Positions 1 to 8,040 of a stretch of 64,000 bases of DNA are shown here, in pieces (positions within the stretch are counted from its first letter, which is position 1; each line of letters opens with the position of its first letter). Under the pieces are notes generated by a model, which had not been told where the DNA came from, ran no database searches, and saw only the letters and a program-made list of their open reading frames with translations. The position numbers and the translations under genes were made by a program. This stretch comes from Bifidobacterium sp. Its GTDB lineage: Bacteria > Actinomycetota > Actinomycetes > Actinomycetales > Bifidobacteriaceae. The stretch spans positions 85,877 to 149,876 of the forward strand of contig JALCCT010000003.1 in the NCBI GenBank assembly GCA_022640915.1, read 5' to 3'.

Positions 1-1697
1 ACCCCAAGATCTACAACGAGATCGTTGTGCTCGTGGAGCGCCGCGCCGGGCAACGAGATGTGTACATCAAGCAGATTCTGGCTGAGATCAATGAGGATCT
101 CGCATCGCAGCATATCAAGGCAACGGTCAGCGGTCGGCCGAAGGATTATTTCTCCATTTATCAGAAGATGATCGTGCGTGGCCACGATTTCTCCAGCATT
201 TATGACTTGATGGGCGTACGCATCATCGTCGACACAATCCAGGACTGCTATGCGGCGCTTGGCGCAGTGCACGCGCGCTGGAATCCGGTGCCGGGACGGT
301 TCAAAGACTATATCGCGATGCCCAAGCTCAACATGTACCAGAGCTTGCATACTACGGTCGTCGGTCCGGGCGGCAAGCCTGTTGAGATTCAGATCCGTAC
401 TTGGGATATGCATCGGCGTGCCGAATTCGGCATCGCGGCTCATTGGCGTTACAAGGAGAACGGCCAGGCTGGTCGTCCGCTGAGCGCGCCGGACAAGTCC
501 GATCGCCAGCGTGAAGACGGCGATCATCAGGAGCTCAGCGAAGCCGATAATCTCAAATGGATCCAGCAGCTCGCCGACTGGACGAGCGAAACGCCTGACT
601 CCAACGAATTTCTCGGTTCGCTCAAAGAGGATCTGGGCTCCGCAGAGGTCTATGTGTTCACGCCCAAGGGCAAGATCATCTCCCTGCCCGCCCGCGCCAC
701 GCCAATCGATTTTGCTTACGCTGTGCATACCGAGGTCGGCCACCGCACCATGGGTGCGCGCGTCAACGGCCGTTTGGTGCCGCTGGACACGGTGCTGGAG
801 AATGGTGACACCGTCGAGGTGCTCACTTCGAAATCTGACAACGCTGGTCCTTCTCGCGACTGGCTCAGCTTCGCGAAAAGTCCGAAGGCGCGCAACAAGA
901 TCCGCCAGTGGTTCAGCAAGGAACGCAGGTCCGAGGCCATCGAGGAAGGCCGTGACGAGCTGACCCGCGCCATGCGCAAGCGCGGCCTGCCGGTGGCATC
1001 GATGCTCACGCCCGAGGCGCTGATCGGCATTGCCGACGACCTGAACCTCGACAATGCGGACGCCGTGTTCGCCGCGATCGGCGACGGCCAGATTTCCACG
1101 CAGAATGTCATCGCCCACCTGGTCAAGGACGCCGGCTCGGACGAAGTCAGTGAGGAGGTCGAGCAAGAGGCGCTGCCGCTGCGCCAGATCGAACATGGCA
1201 AGGCCAAGACCAGTTCCTCGGGCGTAGCCGTCAAGGACGTCGGCGACGTATGGGTTAAGCTGGCCCGCTGCTGCACGCCTGTTCCCGGCGACGAAATCGT
1301 CGGTTTCATCACGCGCAACCAGGGTGTCTCAGTGCATCGCGCCGACTGCCAGAACATGCTGGACTTGGAAAAGCACCAGCCCGAGCGGGTCATTGAAGTG
1401 CAGTGGACCAGCACTAAGGGCTTGTTTATGGTCAGGATCCAAGTCGAGGGGCTCGATCGCCCGCACCTGCTTTCCGACGTGACTCGAGTGCTCTCCGATC
1501 ACGGGGTCAACATCATCTCTGGGTCGGTTTCCACCGGATCAGATCGCGTTGCCACCAGCCAGTTCTCCTTCGAAATGGCTGATCCCCAGCACTTGAACCG
1601 TCTGTTGTCCTCGGTGCGAAAGATCGATGGTGTATTCGATGTTTACCGCATCACCGGTGCCAAGGATTCTGCCGAGCCCCGTCTGCGCAAGATGTAG
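1..1697 (+). CDS. rel: Bifunctional (p)ppGpp synthetase/hydrolase Rel, 3' part (5' end outside window)
   Basis: This protein makes and degrades (p)ppGpp in the stringent response. The reading frame is open to base 1 (it reads PKIYNEIV before the GTG at 27), so the true start and the HD hydrolase domain lie upstream. Visible parts are the synthetase domain (DLMGVRIIVDT, SLHTTVVGP, roughly the first 120 residues), a TGS domain (VYVFTPKG, about 210-270), the Cys-rich CCTPVPGDEIVG segment near 420 and a C-terminal ACT domain from about 475. Length and domain order fit a long actinobacterial RelA/SpoT. It is convergent with the cyclophilin gene, with a hairpin between them. Confidence 0.95.
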   Translation, partial: PKIYNEIVVLVERRAGQRDVYIKQILAEINEDLASQHIKATVSGRPKDYFSIYQKMIVRGHDFSSIYDLMGVRIIVDTIQDCYAALGAVHARWNPVPGRFKDYIAMPKLNMYQSLHTTVVGPGGKPVEIQIRTWDMHRRAEFGIAAHWRYKENGQAGRPLSAPDKSDRQREDGDHQELSEADNLKWIQQLADWTSETPDSNEFLGSLKEDLGSAEVYVFTPKGKIISLPARATPIDFAYAVHTEVGHRTMGARVNGRLVPLDTVLENGDTVEVLTSKSDNAGPSRDWLSFAKSPKARNKIRQWFSKERRSEAIEEGRDELTRAMRKRGLPVASMLTPEALIGIADDLNLDNADAVFAAIGDGQISTQNVIAHLVKDAGSDEVSEEVEQEALPLRQIEHGKAKTSSSGVAVKDVGDVWVKLARCCTPVPGDEIVGFITRNQGVSVHRADCQNMLDLEKHQPERVIEVQWTSTKGLFMVRIQVEGLDRPHLLSDVTRVLSDHGVNIISGSVSTGSDRVATSQFSFEMADPQHLNRLLSSVRKIDGVFDVYRITGAKDSAEPRLRKM

Positions 1698-1864
1698 TGT
1701 GCGGTGGGGCTTGGCTCCTCCAGCTCTTTTGCTCCGGCTGTGCAAGTGCGATTCCCCGCATTATCTCGTTGAACGATGTGAGAACCGTAGTGATCCGTGG
1801 CGCAAGCGGCTTACGGTGTTGACGTACGGGCAGAACGTGAGCCAAAGGTCATCAATGACGCACA

Positions 1865-1901
1865 ATCCCCGCCCTGATGTGGAGCACACCAGGGCGGGGA
1901 T
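1865..1901. terminator. Hairpin between convergent rel and cyclophilin genes
   Basis: A perfect 12-bp inverted repeat (ATCCCCGCCCTG / CAGGGCGGGGAT) with a 13-nt loop lies between the two stop codons. No clear U-tract follows on either strand, so it is a probable bidirectional terminator rather than a textbook one. Confidence 0.6.
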
Positions 1902-1927
1902 CGACATATGAGAAGCCGAAAATACGC

Positions 1928-2464
1928 CTATTTCACGTCAACGGAGACGATAACGACTGGCTCGAGCGGTGCGTCGGAGCGGTCGGTGGGAACGGCGTCG
2001 AGTTTGTCGACGACAGCTCTGGATTCGGCATCGGCGACTTCACCGAAAATCGTATGGTGACCGTTGAGCCATGGGGTGGCTACGGTGGTGATGAAGAACT
2101 GGGAACCGTTCGTGCCGTGGATCTTGCCGTCAGCGCCTCGGCGCAGGCCGGCGTTCGCCATAGCAAACAAATAGGGCCGGTCGAACGTGAGCGAAGGATC
2201 GATCTCGTCATCGAAGTCATATCCAGGGCCGCCGGTTCCATTGCCCAGCGGGCAACCGCCTTGGATCATGAAATCCTTGATGATCCGGTGGAAAGTCAGT
2301 CCGTCGTAGAACGGGTCGTGGCAGGCCTCGCCGGTAAGCGGATTTGTCCATTCTTTTTCGCCGGCGGCCAGAGAGCGGAAGTTCTCGACCGTTTTGGGCG
2401 CCTTGTCATCGAACAGGTTGATGGTGATGTCACCTTCGGAGGTGTGCATAACAACAGTACTCAT
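1928..2464 (-). CDS. Cyclophilin-type peptidyl-prolyl cis-trans isomerase
   Basis: The protein catalyses cis/trans isomerisation of X-Pro bonds, probably in the cytoplasm because no signal peptide is visible. It starts [13 protein letters not shown] and carries the cyclophilin motifs [21 protein letters not shown] and HTIFGEV. At 178 residues it has the usual single-domain length. The ORF track begins 13 codons earlier at a GTG, but the ATG at 2464 matches the family N-terminus and has a GAGAG sequence 9 nt upstream. Confidence 0.92.
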   Translation of the reverse strand: MSTVVMHTSEGDITINLFDDKAPKTVENFRSLAAGEKEWTNPLTGEACHDPFYDGLTFHRIIKDFMIQGGCPLGNGTGGPGYDFDDEIDPSLTFDRPYLFAMANAGLRRGADGKIHGTNGSQFFITTVATPWLNGHHTIFGEVADAESRAVVDKLDAVPTDRSDAPLEPVVIVSVDVK

Positions 2465-2528
2465 GGGGTTCAGTCTCTCATGCGAGTGGGACGGGAGAGC
2501 CACAAGGATCCATGGGGATGAATCTCAG

Positions 2529-3344
2529 CTACAGAATCGCGAAGTGACGCAAGGCGTTCACGATGCCATCATGATCCACATCGTCAGTCACGTAGTCGGC
2601 GACGGTTTTAACAAAATCAGAGGCGTTGCCCATCGCCACACCGATACCTGCAAATTGCAGCATAGTCATGTCGTTGCCGCCGTCGCCGAAGGCGATGCAT
2701 TGCTCGCGCGTATAACCGTAGTGCCGCAGAAAACGCTGGATGCCGATGGGTTTGCCGCCATCCGCAGGAATCAGATCGGTGAAGTCAGGATGCCAGCGTA
2801 CGCCTTTCACGTTCTCGCACAGCCCGGTGATTTCGATCTCCTGAGCCTTGTCGATGAAGGGGCTGATCTGGAATGTCGTGTGCTCGAGCGACCGGGTATG
2901 TGGGTCGTCGATGAAAGCCGCCGGCGCGGTTCTGCCCAGTTTGCGCCAGGTTTTGCGCATGGTGTCGGTGATCTGATTGAAGTAGACGTAATCGCACTCA
3001 CAAAAGCTTGCTACGACATTCGGATGCGCGTCGAGCCAAGCGGTGATGACCGCGATGTCATGCCTGCTCAGGGTTTCGGTCTCGAGAAAACCGTGATTGT
3101 CGAAACAGTATTGCCCGTTCATCGCGACCACGCCGTCGAACGCCACTGGGATGGTATCGAGAACTACGCCTAGTTGGGATGGCGAACGACCGGTGCAGAT
3201 GAAGATCTTCATTCCTTCATCCTTCAGCCGTTGCAGCGCGTCCAGCGTCGAGTCGGGTACGACATGCGTGGAGAAACTGGTCAGTGTGCCATCGATGTCG
3301 AAGAACGCCGCTTTGGTGTCGGGTCGTTTGATCTGTGAACGCAT
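2529..3344 (-). CDS. HAD-superfamily (Cof-type) phosphatase
   Basis: This is a Cof/YbiV-like sugar-phosphate or nucleotide phosphatase. Motif I is FFDIDGTL, motif II is ICTGRS, and motifs III/IV lie around GIQRF and GDGGNDMTM, where the acidic residues bind Mg. The ORF extends to 3572, but the first 76 codons are low-complexity, unlike any HAD domain, and run through a 17-bp perfect inverted repeat. I therefore place the start at the ATG at 3344, just before the domain, giving about 271 residues. The alternative start at 3572 has a GGAAG sequence upstream, so the choice is open. Substrate is unknown. Confidence 0.82.
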   Translation of the reverse strand: MRSQIKRPDTKAAFFDIDGTLTSFSTHVVPDSTLDALQRLKDEGMKIFICTGRSPSQLGVVLDTIPVAFDGVVAMNGQYCFDNHGFLETETLSRHDIAVITAWLDAHPNVVASFCECDYVYFNQITDTMRKTWRKLGRTAPAAFIDDPHTRSLEHTTFQISPFIDKAQEIEITGLCENVKGVRWHPDFTDLIPADGGKPIGIQRFLRHYGYTREQCIAFGDGGNDMTMLQFAGIGVAMGNASDFVKTVADYVTDDVDHDGIVNALRHFAIL

Positions 3345-3440
3345 GGCATCGGAACGTTTGACGCTACTGTCCCCAGCATTGGGACGCTCGGCGTCGCGCT
3401 GCTCACGTGGCAGGCCTGTGCTGCGAGTCGTCCGCCCGTT

Positions 3441-3487
3441 GCGGCGGCGGGGAATCGCAGCAGGCTGAGGCGATTCCCCGCCGCCGC
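3441..3487. repeat. 17-bp perfect inverted repeat in the HAD gene leader
   Basis: GCGGCGGCGGGGAATCG and its exact complement flank a 13-nt loop. It falls in the dubious N-terminal extension of the HAD ORF, about 100 nt upstream of the favoured start. No U-tract follows on the minus strand. Confidence 0.7.
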
Positions 3488-3856
3488 AGGCTGCGACGCG
3501 GGCACTGCCGTTATATGAGGATGCGTCATAGGAGGATGTACCTTGCTGAGCGGTGATGCCACCGTTTATCATGCTATCGGTCTTCCGGTTGGTGCTGAGA
3601 GGCTTCGCTCACTAGTGTACGGGCAGGGTACGCCTGTTTGAGCGTGCGGCGAACACCTGCGATGTTCTGCAGATGCAAACCAGAGGGAGCTGAGCGTAAA
3701 TGCGGTACCAGGCAGCGGTCAGATCGGAGCTGATTGGACGTGCGCTGGGCGGCTAGGCACGTCTCGTCGAGTTTTGTGTGTTGGATGGATGGTGCACGCA
3801 ATGGTGATATCGCCATCATGCGAGTTGGCAGCACCCGCTTGAGGAAACGAGGAATC

Positions 3857-5020
3857 ATGGTCGAGCATCTGACTATCGGGCCGGAGCTTATCGATATTCG
3901 CAGGCATCTTCACGCATACCCGGAGCTGGGTTTCCATGAAGAGCACACGAGCCAATTCATCGCCGATCAGCTGCGTGGCCATGGCATTGTGGTGCTCGCC
4001 AACCCGCTGCCATCCAAAACTGGCGTCATCGGTCTGATCGAGGGCGAACGGCCAGGGCCTGCCATCGCGTTGCGTGCCGATATTGATGCGTTGCCGGTTG
4101 CGGAGCGCAGCGAGCTGGAATACGCGTCGCACAATGAGGGTGTGATGCATGCCTGCGGTCACGATCTGCATATGACGTCGCTGCTGGCGGCTGCATTCTG
4201 GCTCGCCGAACACCGCGAACGCATCTCCGGACGTATTATGTTGCTCTTCCAGCCGGCTGAGGAACTCGGTGAGGGCGCGCTGGCCGTGATCAAAGCTGGA
4301 ATCGTCGATGGTCTCGACGCGATTATCGGCACCCATAACAACCCTGATTATCTGCCTGGCCAGATCGCGGTCGGAACCGAGCCGATGATGGCCGGATGCG
4401 TGAAATTTGCCGTGCGCCTTCATGCGCAGGGCACCCACGCCGGCTACCCTCACATGGGCACTGGGCCGATCGAGGCGCTGGCCTCGATGATCCTGTCGGT
4501 GCAGAGCATCGTGAGCCGCAACGCCACGCCATTCCACCCGCTGGTTGTTTCGGTCACTGAAATCCACGGCGGCGACGTATGGAACGTGGTGCCGGCCGAA
4601 GCTGGATTCCTGGGCACCGCACGGTATTTCTACAAGGATGACGGGCAGATGGTCGAACGCTGCTTCCGGCGGATCGTCGCCGCAACGGCTGAGGCGTACG
4701 GCATCACGGCCGACGTCGAATGGGACGATTTCGCCGATCCGCTGGTCTGCGACACTGCTCTGGCAGCTGCCGTGGCACAAGATGTGCCGCAATACGCGAG
4801 CCTTGAGCCGATTCATCCCTCGATGGCGGGGGAGGACTTTTGTGAATACGCGCAACGCACCCGGCTCCTGTTCGCATTCATCGGATCGAACGGTGCGCCC
4901 GGGCATTATGGATTGCACAGCCCGCACTTCGTCGGCCTGGATGGCGAGCTGCAGCCTGCTGCCGAATTCTATGTGAACGCTGCGCTGCGGGTACTCAAGG
5001 AATGCGCTGCCGGTCAGTGA
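3857..5020 (+). CDS. M20-family amidohydrolase (N-acyl amino acid / hippurate hydrolase type)
   Basis: This is a metal-dependent hydrolase of N-acyl amino acids or related amides. Metal-ligand motifs are visible: HACGHDLHMTSLL near residue 100, PAEELGEGA, GTHNNPD and the C-terminal MAGEDFCEYA. The N-terminus IRRHLHAYPELGFHE is typical of the peptidase M20D family, and 387 residues is normal. The start at 3857 is preceded by GAGGAAACGAGGAATC, a good RBS, whereas the ORF track starts 41 codons upstream. The gene is 38 nt before nadE and probably co-transcribed. The exact substrate cannot be read from sequence. Confidence 0.9.
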   Translation: MVEHLTIGPELIDIRRHLHAYPELGFHEEHTSQFIADQLRGHGIVVLANPLPSKTGVIGLIEGERPGPAIALRADIDALPVAERSELEYASHNEGVMHACGHDLHMTSLLAAAFWLAEHRERISGRIMLLFQPAEELGEGALAVIKAGIVDGLDAIIGTHNNPDYLPGQIAVGTEPMMAGCVKFAVRLHAQGTHAGYPHMGTGPIEALASMILSVQSIVSRNATPFHPLVVSVTEIHGGDVWNVVPAEAGFLGTARYFYKDDGQMVERCFRRIVAATAEAYGITADVEWDDFADPLVCDTALAAAVAQDVPQYASLEPIHPSMAGEDFCEYAQRTRLLFAFIGSNGAPGHYGLHSPHFVGLDGELQPAAEFYVNAALRVLKECAAGQ

Positions 5021-5058
5021 TTCGAGTGCTGTAAACAGGGTGGCGCTACTATGAAGCC

Positions 5059-6753
5059 ATGACACAACTGCGTTTTGCCCTGGCCCAGATCGATACCCGC
5101 GTCGGCGATCTCGACGCTAATGCTGAGGCCATTGTGGCCTATGCGCGTCGCGCTGCCGCTGATCATGCCCAGGTCGTGGTTTTTCCGGAGATGTCGCTGA
5201 CCGGGTACCCGATTGAGGATCTCGCCTTCCGCGCCACTTTCCGCAAAGCCGCATGGGACAAGGCGAACGCGATAGCTAGGCAGCTCGCAGCTGACGATCT
5301 TGGTGCGTTGTACGTTGTTGCAGGCACTGTCGGCACTGACGGGGAGTCTGACAAACCGCGCAACCGGCTCGTGGTGCTGCATGACGGCGTGGTCTGGACG
5401 GGGTACGACAAGCATTTCCTGCCCAATTACGGCGTGTTTGACGAGTTTCGTATTTTTTCCTCCGGTCAGCGCTCCGTCGTGCTCGATGTCGAAGGCGTGC
5501 AGATCGGTTTGGCGATCTGCGAGGACATCTGGCAGGATGGCGGGCCGGTCGCCGAACTCGCCAGGAAGCATATCGATGTGCTGCTGACCATCAACGGCTC
5601 GCCTTACGAGGAAGGCAAGACCCATACGCGCTATGATCTGGCTGTTAAACGGGCGGGCGAGGTCAAGGCGCCGATGATTTACCTCAATCAGGTTGGCGGG
5701 CAAGACGACCTGGTCTTTGATGGCGGCAGCTTCGTGGTGGACGCGGACGGCACGCTGCTCGAACGCTCGCCGATGTTCGTCGAGGATCTGAGCTATTTCG
5801 ACTTCGACAACCAGTCTGAACACCAGCGCGTCAGTACGATAGCGGCCGAGATGGAGCGCGACGCCGAAGTCTATTGTGCCTGCGTGCTGGGATTGAAAGA
5901 TTACATGGCTAAGAATCACTTCAGCGGCGTGTGCCTGGGCCTTTCCGGCGGCATCGACTCGGCGTTGGTCGCCACCATGGCGGCCGACGCCTGTGGGGGC
6001 GAGAATGTATGTGGCATCTCCATGCCGAGCCAGTATTCCTCCAACGGCTCCAAGGATGACGCAGCCGACTTGGCCGAGAATCTCGGCGCACATTACGAAG
6101 TCCAGGCTATAGAGCCGCTGTTCCAGTCCTTCCAGCGGCAGCTCAACTTGGGTGGCGTCGCGGCGGAGAACTTGCAGGCTCGCATCCGTGGCGTCATCGT
6201 CATGGCGTATTCGAACAGCAGGAATCTGCTCGCCCTGGCCACTGGCAACAAGTCCGAGCTCGCGTGCGGATATTCTACGATCTACGGCGACGCAGTCGGC
6301 GGATATGCGCCGATCAAGGATCTGCTGAAAACCCGGGTGTGGGAGCTGTCGCGCTGGCGCAACACGGTAGCGCAGGAGGGGCTTGGCCTTGGCATGCTGC
6401 CGATTGTGGGCAACAAGGCTGCGGCATCCGTTCAGTCGAGCCCGGGCATACTGATCCCGGTGAACAGCATCGAGAAGGAACCAAGCGCCGAGCTGCGCCC
6501 TGGCCAGAAGGATTCCGATTCCCTGCCGCAATATGCGCTGCTTGATCAGGTGCTTGCAGCGTATATCGAGCACGCGCATGGACGCGCCGATCTGCTCTCT
6601 GACGGCTTCGATGAGACGACGGTAGACACGGTAATGCGCCTGGTCGATCGGGCGGAATGGAAGCGTCGGCAATACCCGCTGGGCCCCAAAGTCACGGCGC
6701 TGGCTTTCGGCCGTGACCGTCGGCTGCCTATCACCAACGCGTTCCGGGAGTAG
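5059..6753 (+). CDS. nadE: Glutamine-dependent NAD(+) synthetase
   Basis: The enzyme amidates nicotinic acid adenine dinucleotide to NAD using glutamine-derived ammonia. The N-terminal nitrilase-type glutaminase domain has the catalytic Glu-Lys-Cys set (VFPEMSLTGYP, KHFLPNYGVFDE, LAICEDIW). The C-terminal synthetase domain carries the PP-loop GLSGGIDSALVA near residue 299 and LATGNKSELACGY. At 564 residues it matches the two-domain form. A weak GTTCG/CGAAC hairpin lies just after the stop. Confidence 0.96.
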   Translation: MTQLRFALAQIDTRVGDLDANAEAIVAYARRAAADHAQVVVFPEMSLTGYPIEDLAFRATFRKAAWDKANAIARQLAADDLGALYVVAGTVGTDGESDKPRNRLVVLHDGVVWTGYDKHFLPNYGVFDEFRIFSSGQRSVVLDVEGVQIGLAICEDIWQDGGPVAELARKHIDVLLTINGSPYEEGKTHTRYDLAVKRAGEVKAPMIYLNQVGGQDDLVFDGGSFVVDADGTLLERSPMFVEDLSYFDFDNQSEHQRVSTIAAEMERDAEVYCACVLGLKDYMAKNHFSGVCLGLSGGIDSALVATMAADACGGENVCGISMPSQYSSNGSKDDAADLAENLGAHYEVQAIEPLFQSFQRQLNLGGVAAENLQARIRGVIVMAYSNSRNLLALATGNKSELACGYSTIYGDAVGGYAPIKDLLKTRVWELSRWRNTVAQEGLGLGMLPIVGNKAAASVQSSPGILIPVNSIEKEPSAELRPGQKDSDSLPQYALLDQVLAAYIEHAHGRADLLSDGFDETTVDTVMRLVDRAEWKRRQYPLGPKVTALAFGRDRRLPITNAFRE

Positions 6754-6885
6754 GCAGATGTTCGAATATGCGAACAAAACGGTATGCGTACATAGATATG
6801 ACTCATTGTCGAATTGTGCGATGATTGCGAAGAGCGCGGCCATGAATCCGATTGAAGAGAATCGGCTTGGACGCACTGGTGATAG

Positions 6886-7134
6886 ATGACGGACGGACGG
6901 CGAAATATGAACGATAATCAACAGGGCGACATGAAACACAACGACAGTCGGCAGTGGTATTTCAACACGGTGACTGGCCAGCCCGAACAGGGCATGATAT
7001 CGCCCATCGATCAGCGTATGGGACCCTATGCCTCGCGCGAGGACGCATTGCACGCATGGCAGATTGCCGGGAAGCGCAATCAGAAATGGGAGGATGACGA
7101 CAAGCAATGGAATCGTTGGCCTGAGGGCAAGTAG
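6886..7134 (+). CDS. Small hypothetical protein (actinobacterial conserved type)
   Basis: This is an 82-residue (or shorter) soluble protein rich in W, Q and N. The core QWYFNTVTGQPEQG...RMGPYASREDALHAW resembles a small conserved actinobacterial family with an aromatic N-terminal strand and a helix (MGPYASREDA). No catalytic motif is visible. Starts at 6886, 6907 and 6931 are all possible, and the last has an AGGG sequence upstream. It lies 49 nt before the ASCH gene and may be co-transcribed. Function unknown. Confidence 0.65.
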   Translation: MTDGRRNMNDNQQGDMKHNDSRQWYFNTVTGQPEQGMISPIDQRMGPYASREDALHAWQIAGKRNQKWEDDDKQWNRWPEGK

Positions 7135-7183
7135 CGGTGAGATACAGCACAATCTTTCGAAGGCGCACAGGAGGCACGGCAGC

Positions 7184-7657
7184 ATGTCGCAAACGATGAA
7201 GGCAACCGATGCAGGCGCGCCTATTGCTGCGGGAGGTATCGATGTCGACAAGCTGCCGCGTGACGAATTCGCGTACCCCGGTCCATTACGTGACAAGCTG
7301 ATCGCGGCGATTCTTGATGGCTCCAAAACCACGTCGACTGGTCTGCTCGCTGAATATCTCAAGGACGGCGACGAGATCTCGCCGGTCGGCGAGCTGTCCG
7401 TGCCTGTCGATTCGCAGGGCAAACCCGTTTGCGTGCTGCGCCAGGAGGAGGCATACACATGCCGGTTGGCCGATGTGACCCTTGAACACGCAATCAACGA
7501 AGGGGAGGGATATCGCACAGTCGCAGCGTGGCGCAGGGAACACGAACGCTTCTGGTCGAGCCCCGAATTCCTCGCCGAGCTGGACGACCCGGGTTTTCGT
7601 CTTGACGACGACACCATGGTTGTGTGCGAACGCTTCCGGCTGATTCAGCGGCTGTAA
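7184..7657 (+). CDS. ASCH-domain protein
   Basis: This 157-residue protein has the ASCH (PUA-like fold) signature: DKLIAAILDGSKTTSTGLL, a central VVDS-type barrel (ISPVGELSVPVDSQGKPVCVL), and EGEGYRTVAAWRREHERFW. ASCH domains are thought to bind RNA or modified nucleosides, and one subgroup are amidohydrolases of N4-acetylcytidine. Which role applies here is inference only. The start at 7184 is supported by AGGAGG 11 nt upstream. The ORF track starts 52 codons earlier, inside the previous gene. Confidence 0.82.
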   Translation: MSQTMKATDAGAPIAAGGIDVDKLPRDEFAYPGPLRDKLIAAILDGSKTTSTGLLAEYLKDGDEISPVGELSVPVDSQGKPVCVLRQEEAYTCRLADVTLEHAINEGEGYRTVAAWRREHERFWSSPEFLAELDDPGFRLDDDTMVVCERFRLIQRL

Positions 7658-7710
7658 AGACGCGGCTTCACGAACCACGCACGACTATAGGTTGCATCGG
7701 AATCGGAATC

Positions 7711-7732
7711 GGAAATCAAGTGGCTTGATTCC
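7711..7732 (+). terminator. Short hairpin after the ASCH gene
   Basis: AATCAAG-TGG-CTTGATT forms a 7-bp stem extended by GG/CC. There is no T-run, so it is a weak terminator candidate. It is preceded by tandem GGAATC repeats. Confidence 0.35.
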
Positions 7733-7932
7733 CTAATCCAGCTGGAGCGGCGAATGCATGGCATGCCGTCGCGTTTCGTCAAGGGCGATACGGCGGTTTT
7801 TGTCGTAGGCGCAATCCGATCGCATCGCTGCGGCCTGAGAAGACATGAAAAACGCGAAAAATAGCGGTAACCGGCATGAAGAGGCGCAGTCTGGAAATTC
7901 TGGCAATTCTCCTGTTGTGCGTACATGTCGAA

Positions 7933-7948
7933 TGTGATATAAGTCACG
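7933..7948. promoter_or_regulatory. Rex- or Crp/Fnr-type palindrome upstream of pflB
   Basis: TGTGA-TATAAG-TCACG lies 92 bp upstream of the pflB ATG. It matches the TGTGA-N6-TCACA core shared by actinobacterial Rex (NADH-sensing) and Crp/GlxR operators except for the final base. Because the target is pyruvate formate-lyase, Rex control of fermentation is the more attractive reading. The 383-bp gap 7658-8040 otherwise contains only the short hairpin at 7711. Confidence 0.5.
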
Positions 7949-8040
7949 CTGAGACACGCACAGGTCTTAAGCTCCCACGCCTACAATGGAGGCATGGAAC
8001 GGCGTAAGAGCGCGTCGCGATTACACACGAAGGAGTGACC

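Noticed and set aside
5014-7617. 867-codon minus-strand ORF
   Set aside because: It lies antisense to nadE and two other genes with clear domains and RBSs; the translation has no recognisable domain.
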